This document shows, piece after piece, positions 28,782 through 36,771 of a stretch of 36,771 nucleotides of DNA. This stretch comes from Aureobasidium sp. EXF-3400. Taxonomy: Eukaryota; Ascomycota; Dothideomycetes; Dothideales; Saccotheciaceae. The notes beneath the pieces are model-generated. The model saw nothing but the letters and a program-made list of their open reading frames with translations. It made no database searches and was not told the origin of the DNA. The stretch covers positions 1-36,771 of the forward strand of contig SWBL01000425.1 of the NCBI GenBank assembly GCA_024195585.1, given 5' to 3'. Position 1 is the first letter of the stretch. Each line of letters begins with the position of its first letter. The position numbers and the translations under genes are program-made.

Positions 28782-30667
28782 ATGGATCACGGGGCTATGC
28801 GTCGCGGCGGCCAACCCAGGTCCCGCATTCCAGCCAAACGATCCGCCGCCGATGCCCAAGAGGAAGCCTGGGTTGCCAACGAGGACCGCTTTGTACTCAA
28901 GCAGGCCAAGAAAAAGGCCATCATTCGAGCTCGAGCTGGGAGAGCAGACCCCATCGATCTGCTTGCAGTCACACTACGCGCCCTGGATGCCACCCGCGAT
29001 GGTTACGATAGCGACGACGATGATGGAGAACTTCCCGCTGTTGATCCCGAAGGTGTCTTCGAAGGCCTCGACGATATTCAACTCGACGAACTGGACAAAG
29101 GGATTGACACCTACTTGACCCTCGAGCACAGCAAAAGTAACCGCGACTTCTGGAACGTACGTGCTGAACCTGCCCTTGTTGCTGTATCACCCCGCTAACT
29201 GCTTTGACTAGACAATGAAGGTCATTTGCAAAGACAGGCGACGTGCTGCCCCTGGCAAGCTGCAGACTGCACGAGGCATGTCGTCGGTGACTCCCGAGAT
29301 CGATCGCTTACTTGCGCCCAAGACACATGAACAGCTCGAGACATTGGAGAAGCAGGTCAAAGCGAAGCTGAGATCCAACGACGACATTGATGTTGATTAC
29401 TGGGAAAACCTCCTCAAGAGTCTGTCCATCTACAAAGCCAAGGCAAGGTTGCGCCAGGTATCCAAATCCGTGCTGGGCGCTCGTCTGGAAACCTTGCGGC
29501 AGCAACAAGAGCAGGAGGCTTCGGCCCTGCGCAACAAGATTAGAGAAAGCCTGAAAACATCCTCGCTCGCCGCTTCAGGAGAACAGGCTCCACATGCAGC
29601 ATCACCTGCTGCTTTGGATCCGGAACCTTTATTACGCTTGAGCCCAGAGGACAAATCATTGGCCTCGTTAGAAGAGGATGAGTTCAAGCAGAAATTGGTA
29701 TGTAGCCACACTCTCTGAGACGAAAAAGTGTCGAGCTGACCCAGTTACAGACTCAGGATAGACGGAGGGTTCTCAAGCTAGGTTACATTCCGGCTCGCCA
29801 TGGCACCAAGACATCCGGTACCGATCTCGCCTTGTCTTCTGAACCGAAGCGGGACGATACGTCTAGGATCACAAGTGCATTGTATGACCGAGAGGCTGCG
29901 AGAGGTTTCAACGACAACGAAGAAGCATTCAACGCCGAGGAGGATGTCTCGACCGGGAGGCCCAAGTGGGCAGAGACGTATCGTCCTAGGAAACCACGCT
30001 ACTTCAACAGGGTTCAGATGGGCTACGAGTGGAACAAGTACAACCAGACTCATTATGACCACGAAAACCTTCCGCCCAAGGTCGTTCAGGGCTACAAGTT
30101 CAACATCTTCTACCCTGACCTTGTCGACACAACTAAAGCACCCACATTTCGTATCGAGCGCGAGAACGGTCGCAAACGAGGCGAATCGTTTGCACCTGCT
30201 GGAGCTGAGGACACTTGCCTCATTCGTTTCATCGCTGGACCTCCATACGAAGATATCGCCTTCCGAATCGTTGACAAAGAATGGGATTACAGCGCAAAGC
30301 GTGAACGTGGTTTCAGAAGCAGCTTTGATAAGGTATGTCAGAACTTCCTCTTTCCGTGTCGATTTGTGGGGTTCCACGGTACATTTTCACTGGAGAGATG
30401 TTGGTTGCAGCTATTGTTTGAACTCAGCAACCGTCACCTTGCACCAGACCGTGCGCTGCCGACGTCAGACACAATGCGTTGCATGCTGGGGTGCTGGTTG
30501 ACGAAGAATTGAGAGCACACTGCTTTCTTGCATGCACAAGCTGCCGCGGCATATTCAGTTCAACTCCGTGCATATCACAGTACATTAGCCTAAGCTTTTC
30601 TGACGTGTTGTCATAGGGGATCCTCCAACTACACTTCCAATTCAAGAAAATCTATTATCGGAAGTGA
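28782..30667 (+). CDS. Cactin, spliceosome-associated protein
   Basis: Exons 28782-29156, 29212-29697, 29751-30332 and 30617-30667, all phase 0, give 497 aa. Introns are 55, 53 and 284 nt. The mid domain includes 'EAWVANEDRFVLKQAKKKA', 'ARAGRADPIDLLAVTL', 'FWNTMKVICKDRRR' and 'DYWENLLKSLSIYKAKARL'. The highly conserved C-terminal cactin domain (about 359-497) has 'YRPRKPRYFNRVQMGYEWNKYN', 'HYDHENLPPKVVQGYKFNIFYPDL', 'TFRIE', 'IRFIAGPPYEDIAFRIVDKEW' and the end 'GILQLHFQFKKIYYRK'. That last segment is encoded by a 51-nt terminal exon, placed by matching the family's invariant C-terminus. Cactin acts in pre-mRNA splicing in many eukaryotes. The fungal form here lacks the long N-terminal RS-rich part of animal cactin. 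Confidence 0.93.
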
Positions 30668-31836
30668 GCGCCTGCGCTGCATTGCTGCGCAACAACTTCT
30701 TGGCAGACTAGTATCGTCAACTCATCATCAACCACTCTGGACGAGCAAGATAGGCAACCACGATTCCGCGTTCTGTTGCATGTCAATTCCAAATCATGCA
30801 CGCTTAGAAACACATGTTGGTCCGAAACATGTGTATCATCAGCGCCTTCACTGCAGGGCTCGGCTTCATGCATATCTGTGCCTGGGATTTCAGCATGCTT
30901 TCATTGTAGACCCAATACCGCTTTGACAGCATCCAGTCCGCGCTTTTGGAGCCGGTTATTGAGCAACAGATGCTCTTCGCAACTCCTAAGCCAAAGGGTC
31001 TCTTAGAAAATACCTGGTAGTGTAGAGTTTGCTTCTCTCACAAACAACTTTCTGACGTCAAACAGATTTGTGAAATTCTCATTAACAAACAATAATTCTC
31101 ACATGGTTGAAAGGCAAGTAGAGGTGACCATATACGATGCGATGTAGAATCGCACCTCAGGCAGATGTTCATGTTCGAACATGCGAGTATGGAAATCGGG
31201 TAAACTTCGTGCTGATGGACGGTGCGTATGTGCTTGCAGCCGCTCACCTGCATTCTAGTAGGTTGCACACAGCGCAACGGATATGCCTTCCGGAAGATTC
31301 GGGCGTTACCCTCTCCACGTCTTGGTGATTGAGCCTCGCCAGAACCATCAGGTGTGCCATGGGCTGCGCCATCACGGGACGCTTTAGCTCCATAGTGTCC
31401 AAGCCTTCTTTGTGTCCCTGCTGAGATCTATCCGCTGTTCATTGTGAAACTCCAGAATGGAGACTCTAATGCTTTTTGTCATGCAACTGACCACTCTCTG
31501 ATGACTCTTCCAAGCCAGCTCAGGACAGCGAATTGGAATAGACATACATTATGCTAAATGCTGGGCGGGATCTTTCTTTCATGTTCGGTCTGATCACTGG
31601 ATGCAGGAACGCAGACTCTCCCCTGACTGGTCACATCTTGCAGAGCTCGTGGGTCCCCAAGCCTTTGTCACGTTGCATAAGAGGTGCTTCCGATCCTTCA
31701 ATACGTGTCTGAGATTGTTATTTCCACTTCACATCCTCAATAGATCAAAGCTCTTGGTTGACTCACCTCGTTGAGACACTGTCGCATCTTTCACTTCGCG
31801 CTTGCAGTATCAATCTATACCCAACAGCATTACACC
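30668..31836. other. Intergenic, no gene seen
   Basis: About 1.17 kb between cactin and the forkhead gene. No tRNA-like B box, no coding bias and no repeat seen. The region near 31700-31836 is the likely forkhead promoter and leader. Confidence 0.55.
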
Positions 31837-33221
31837 ATGTCCTATCCGATGACCTACAATCCCCAATTTGACTGGTGGAATCAACCTGTCGACAACACTC
31901 ACCGGCTATCCGTTCCTCAACACTGCCGTTCTGGCAGTGTTCATGCTTCGGAGTACTCTTTGCAGCAGCAAGAATGTGGCTCAGGATTTTTCGCACCAGC
32001 TCCAGTCAACGATGTATACCAAAGCACTCAAGGCGTGCCCAACTACTGGATTAGTGATTCGCCTCACTTCAACGAAGCATCTATGTCCTTCACTTCGCTA
32101 CCAACTCAAATCGTGCCCGAGAACTACACAAGTCAATGGATACCGTCAGCGTCGCTGCCCCCAGCTGCTTTCAGCAAGGAAATTCTGCCCATCGATCAGT
32201 TCTCGAACAATGATCTGGTGACTTTCGGCTATACCAGTCCAACCTCATTCATCCACAACCAGGTTCTTCCCTTGTCAGATGTGCCGGCCTTGGAATACGA
32301 GAAAATATCAGATGAAGCTGCGTATGGCCGTAGACAATGGACCGACTCACCCATGCCAGATGAGATCGACAGCTTGGCGGGTTCTGGTGAGACTGATGAC
32401 AGCCTGGAGAACTCAGATCCTTGCTATGCGGAGTTGCTCAGACAAGCCTTGATGGAGAAGAAAGATGATCACACGATGCTTCTCAAAGACCTTTACGAGT
32501 GGGTTCGCACTCACAGTTCGAAAGCTCAGGATCCTAGCAATAAAGGCTGGCAAAACAGTGTACGCCACAATCTCTCTATGAACGCGGTTGGTGTTTTTCA
32601 CAGGTCCTTGAGTCGGCTTTGACTGATACGATGCAGGCATTTGAGAGAGTACCTCCGCCCAACCAAGAGGCAGGCACCAAGAAGACAAGTTACTGGCGAC
32701 TTACCAAGCATGCTGTCGAGCACGGCATTAGTTCAACTACTCGCTATCGCAAGGACAGCAAGCGCAAGACGCAACGCAATCCCAATCCTGCACCGATCCG
32801 AGTCCAGGCAGGTGCCAAGGGCGGGCAGGCAACTCGCAGATCTGTCCGCCGTCAGCAGATGGCCGCCTCTCCACTAAGCAACCATTCGTCCTCTTCCGAG
32901 GCGGCACGTCAACGCAGTCTTCGCCGACCACACCAGCTCCGCCAGTGTCCTACTACTCAAGCCGGTGCATCCGCAATCCAGCAAAGGCTCCCACAAACTT
33001 TACCCATGGATTCGTCATCCTACTTTGGAAACACGGCAGAGATGTTCAACGTTCCTATCCCCAATTCGGCAGACAACAAAATCGACGACAGTCGCGATTT
33101 CCTTGGGCCATATTGCAGCACTCAACCATATCTCGACTGGTCTACCTCGCCCTCACCCGCAAGCCAGCCGACCACTGAGACAGGCGGGTGGTTGATGGAT
33201 TCAAAGCCTCTTGGTATCTGA
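31837..33221 (+). CDS. Forkhead-domain transcription factor
   Basis: Exons 31837-32586 and 32637-33221 (intron 50 nt, GTTGGT...TGCAG, phase 0) give 444 aa. The intron falls within the DNA-binding domain. Forkhead residues run from about 194: 'DPCYAELLRQAL', 'HTMLLKDLYEWV', then the recognition helix 'GWQNSVRHNLSMNA' and, past the intron, 'AFERVPP', 'KTSYWRLTKHAVEHG' (wing 1) and the basic 'TTRYRKDSKRK'. The N-terminal 190 residues are Ser/Pro/Gln-rich and probably an activation region. The C-terminus is Ser/Pro/Gln-rich too, with 'GGWLMDSKPLGI' at the end. 'PCYAELLRQAL' in place of the classical PPYSY start is usual for a group of Pezizomycotina forkheads linked to development; the targets are unknown. 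Donor GTTGGT is weaker than usual but is the only in-frame choice. Confidence 0.92.
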
Positions 33222-36200
33222 TCATCGCTCTGGACAATATCATGCAGTCAAGCTGCCGAACACGACATATGCATGACAACTAAGCGCAGCATAAAATCAG
33301 TACACCGCAAAATAATGGATTTTTATCTGGGCTCGGTAGTTGCTGGACTACGGGATGGTTTGGAGGCTTGGCATGCTGTATATTAGATTGGGGCTGCCTT
33401 TAGGGCTCGTTTTCTCTATTGATCTGCGGTCACATTGGACTATTCCATGCCCGTTTTAGTACACGTCGAATCTTTGAAAGCGTCAAAGCACCAACTTCCT
33501 TGCTTGAATGTTACGTTAGTGTTGGCCATCTTGGGTATCTCGAGCAAAGGCATGGTAAGTCGTGACTCGCCAGAGGGTTATTCGAGAAAAGGCCACACAC
33601 TGGCGTAACTTGTTATGACCGAGCACAAGGCAGACAGACACAGACGTGGCACTGTTGAGCACTGAACTATTGACAGATAAACTCGATGGTGCAAACCACG
33701 CCTAACAGTGCTGTTGTACAAGATAGCTGTCATGAAGTGTGGTGACATATGCGGGAAGGCTTTGCAAGTTACAATGGTTGTACACGTCTTGCACTGCATA
33801 TTTTGACAGTAGTGGCTCCTTCCACGATCCACCCGGAGATTTTTCCTGTCAGATAACACACATGGGTACCGGGCTAGAGTTGCTACGGTGCCTGACCATC
33901 AAGTGGGCTGGTTCGCCGCGTGACGACTTCCCCCTCTGCTCCTGCTACCTTGTCTCGGCTATCTATTTTATCCTCAGGTACACCAGAATTCCACATTGAA
34001 CAGTTGCTCTCATTCACGAGTCAGGGTTTCTAAGCTCTTCCCTACACAGACGCGAATCTTCGGACTTCCTGCGAGAGGTTGCTCTTTCCTTGGGGCAGGT
34101 TGTCGGTAGTCCGTTCTTTCTACATCACACTTGCGTCTCCATACTTCGCAGGTGCTATCGACTGCAGCCTGTTGTGAGCATGCCTGTTGCGACACCTTAT
34201 CACTCAAACAACCCGGTCATCACTAATATCGAATTTCGCCACAACCTGGGCAGCGGGCCAGACGGATCTCGATACTCATGCAAGATGTAATCCGCAACCA
34301 TCACCAGTCATGAATCTCGCTGCATAGCGTACCAGCAGAAGGGCCATGTCAACGATAATCAGCTGGCGTTAGTGAGATGCTGCAACGCGCCAGAGCAGCT
34401 GTGTCCGTATCAGCGTGCTCGCATCGTCACCCTAGTTGCCTCAGCACTGTGGGTTCTGTTCATCGCTGCGCGTACGTCTCAGGTAACACAGAACGGTCAT
34501 AACAGACGTGCAGATTTTCCTTGCAGCCGCCTTGTTGACGTTCTTGGCACATCATGTCAGCAAAGTCGAACTTTGGCAGGCTTCGAGAAGCAAACTCTAT
34601 ATCAACGACACTGTGTACATACGTCCGATCAGACGCTGAGGAGAGCCCAATTTTGACCTGGAGGCCACCTGATGTTCTTCTGGCACTTATCAGGAGATTT
34701 CTGCCTACATCCGCGACAATCGCGCACCTATGCGTAACGCGCTTACCTCCTCTGCCGCCGATGCGACCATCGCGTCTATTCAGCCATTCGCGTCTCTTCG
34801 TCACAAATTTTTTTACCGAGAACACACCACTAAGCCGACAACGGAGCGATTCGAATATATTATTGCACTTGTACCTGGACTGATAATGGACTCTACTATC
34901 GGATACCTACAGATGCAATAATCAATACATATGCACAACATGAACGTCACTCGTACAGCAGATGCTCAGCAGATCGGAAGGTTTCCAGGTTTGACTGACG
35001 TCTCCCATGCCAGCACCCGAGAGTATGTCGGTCAATCCTGGAGCTCTAGTGTTTATACACATACACACACGTATTTCGTACGAGATGGACGCACCGAGTA
35101 CTATACGACTGAGAAGTCGAAGTGATGTTGCGGGTGCATCCATGAGAGTTCCGTGGTTATCCGTCCGGGTGAACTTCCGCGTTGACGTGGTCTGTTCGGC
35201 GACCAGAAGTACTCCCGGTCAACACATCGTAGGAATGTCAACATGTTCAAAGAGGATCCCGAGATTAATCGGTGAAGACTGACGGGCAGGCTGGGGTTCA
35301 CAACTACCAAAGCGGTCTGTAATCCCAACAGCCGGCGGTCAATCCGCGCTTCTGTCTGTAACCGATTCTGTTTATGCAACACAAGCCACGACTTGCCATC
35401 ACATGAGAACGAGCAGTCATATATTCCGTTTCGAAGGGTGGTTTCGAGGCGGCACGGCTCTGATATGCATGCAAAGGTATGCGACTTCCTCAAAGGTATC
35501 TCTACATGTCGACTGGATCCCTTGTTGGTTGATTAGGAGGCGCCAAACCAAGCACCAATCTGATAATACATCATGTGCATCCTTCTCTTCCTTGCATACA
35601 GATCTCAAGAAGGCGGTCAGTATCTCGAAGCAGGCATGTGTGAGCTGATAGGTACCATGACGATCTGGCCGAGTCAGCTTGAGTGCGAACGGGCGTAAGT
35701 GGATGCGCCCCCTCACCGTGCAACAACGACTGCTCAGTATTCAAATCGATGCAAGGTTGGCTCTTGCTACCTGGCCGCGCCTACGTAAATCGACCAGATC
35801 ATGACTTTTCACGAAGCTTGCTGATCATGACGAGATTGGCATTACCGCTCTTCTCGTCTTCACGTCTAGGGAGCGGAGTGGTTACCCGGCGTACACAGCC
35901 GTCTGATCCATTTTCAAATGCTCAAGATCACTCCATGATCTTGTGGGTTCACAAGCCGAAATCTGTTCGATGAATGCTCTCATGGTCGCGTATATCTGTT
36001 TCCTCCAAGCGGCTTGAGATCTAAACCACCGAAGCTCGAGGCTTATAGTGCTGCATTATCTCTTGTCTGGAACATAAGGGTATTTGTGTTCTTGCGATGA
36101 TCGTCCGTTTGTGATGCGACTCACGGGCTTGATACGTACAGGGTCATAGACTCAACAACCTCATATCGACTTCTCTGCGACATTGTGCATGTTTTAAAAC

Positions 36201-36677
36201 TCTGGAGAGTGTCAAATTCTAGAAGGAAAGGCTTTAGTATCACATCTATCATGTATATCATTTTAAGTACCATCATTAGCTTGACCATGCCATAAACCCA
36301 GTTTGTAGATTTCTGAAGCTCGTTGTCCGCAGTCTCGGTGCTTGCGGTATACGAACCACCTCGCGTGCTTTCTCTCCGTCACTTCCGATCAACGCAATTC
36401 TCTCTCGCAATCATTCAAAACAATACAGTAATGTCTCCAAGAGTCTCAAATGTTTCCTAGTATATTGTTCGTGATCCATAAGCTCGACTACTTGTTGATG
36501 GAGATCAGTCTTTCATCATAAAAGGCGCAAATTTTGCCAAGAGAAGAATCCGAACGGTGACTGAGAGAGAGACCTTTGCACGTAGCCCCCCAGCATAGCA
36601 AAACAAAATTTGTCGCCCATGGAAAAGGAGATATCAAAGAGCCGAGAATTGAAGAAAGACAAAAAAGAAGATCAAAA
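33222..36677. other. Gene-poor region of about 3.45 kb
   Basis: No open frame here has a recognisable motif, splice-supported extension or promoter. The longest frames (around 35101-35493 and 34460-34825 on the minus strand) have random-looking composition. I see no terminal inverted repeats, transposase or reverse transcriptase motifs and no tRNA. A short CA/TA run (35055-35073) is the only simple repeat noted. Confidence 0.5.
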
Positions 36678-36771
36678 CGTACAGCAGCAGGGATTCCCAC
36701 GTGGTCACCCACCGTAGTACTAATCTGCCGTTCAACTGCTTATGTATGGCAGAGCGGACGGGATGCCCAGT
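36678..36771 (-). rRNA. 5S ribosomal RNA gene, 5'-partial
   Basis: Read on the minus strand, the window end gives 'GGGCATCCCGTCCGCTC', 'AACGGCAGATTAGTACTACG', 'GTGGGTGACCACGTGGGAAT' and 'CCCTGCTGCTGTACG', then a T run (36677-36674) as Pol III terminator. These match the fungal 5S consensus, including the internal box C region. The helix CTGCC...GGCAG is preserved. About 25 nt of the 5' end lie beyond the window. Dispersed single 5S genes are normal in filamentous ascomycetes. Confidence 0.93.

Noticed and set aside
30333..30616. Possible snoRNA or other small RNA in the long cactin intron
   Set aside because: No C/D or H/ACA box pair and no clear stem seen by eye.
33222..36677. Transposon relic in the gene-poor region
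   Set aside because: No terminal repeats, target-site duplications or transposase/RT motifs could be found in any frame.
1..36771. CRISPR arrays, bacterial operons, ribosome-binding sites
   Set aside because: The window is eukaryotic: spliced genes throughout and no regularly spaced repeats.

Overview
This is a stretch of nuclear DNA from a filamentous ascomycete (Pezizomycotina, most likely a Dothideomycete). The evidence is short GT-AG introns of 44-70 nt with CTNAC-like branch sites, a nuclear ATP9 gene, a fungal exo-polygalacturonase, a GPI-anchored CRH-type wall enzyme, NEJ1, cactin, a fungal forkhead protein and a dispersed 5S rRNA gene. The class assignment rests on general resemblance only; no search was run.

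Layout. 1-384: 3' end of ATP synthase subunit c. 1686-2838: NUDT19-like Nudix hydrolase. 3023-4463 (-): secreted exo-polygalacturonase. 5044-6687 (-): unrecognised 547-aa acidic protein with an internal repeat. 7669-18999: an accessory block holding six small genes, called A-F here. At least three (D, E, F) are clear paralogues. B and C share their gene architecture, and A looks like a first module alone. Inside this block lie an intact short-chain dehydrogenase, a truncated copy of it, a wrecked BAHD/trichothecene-acetyltransferase-like pseudogene, a second relic of that acyltransferase's 3' end, and an F-box gene. 19991-20383 (-): ribosomal protein eS21. 20905-22398 (-): CRH/Utr2-like GH16 with CBM18 and GPI signal. 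23418-26193 (-): 906-aa disordered protein. 26895-28504 (-): Nej1/XLF, divergent from cactin (28782-30667, +). 31837-33221 (+): forkhead protein. 33222-36677: gene-poor. 36678-36771 (-): 5S rRNA, cut by the window end.

The flanks are mostly conserved core genes: ATP9, eS21, NEJ1 and cactin. The centre (about 5-19 kb) is lineage-specific and turning over. It shows gene duplication, exon-intron duplication, promoter duplication, truncated copies and frameshifted remnants.

The most novel item is the A-F family. Each of B-F has an N-terminal helical exon, one phase-2 intron at the equivalent place, and a second helical module; in D, E and F this carries an 'IADRAI-x-(D/A)-x-V-x-RL' block, a 'TPQN'-like block and a C-terminal '(E/D)-x-A-(K/R)-x-M' helix. 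None has a signal peptide, membrane segment or recognised enzyme motif. Function is unknown.

Multi-exon genes were joined by hand from splice consensus, reading frame and family expectation. Exon boundaries are predictions.
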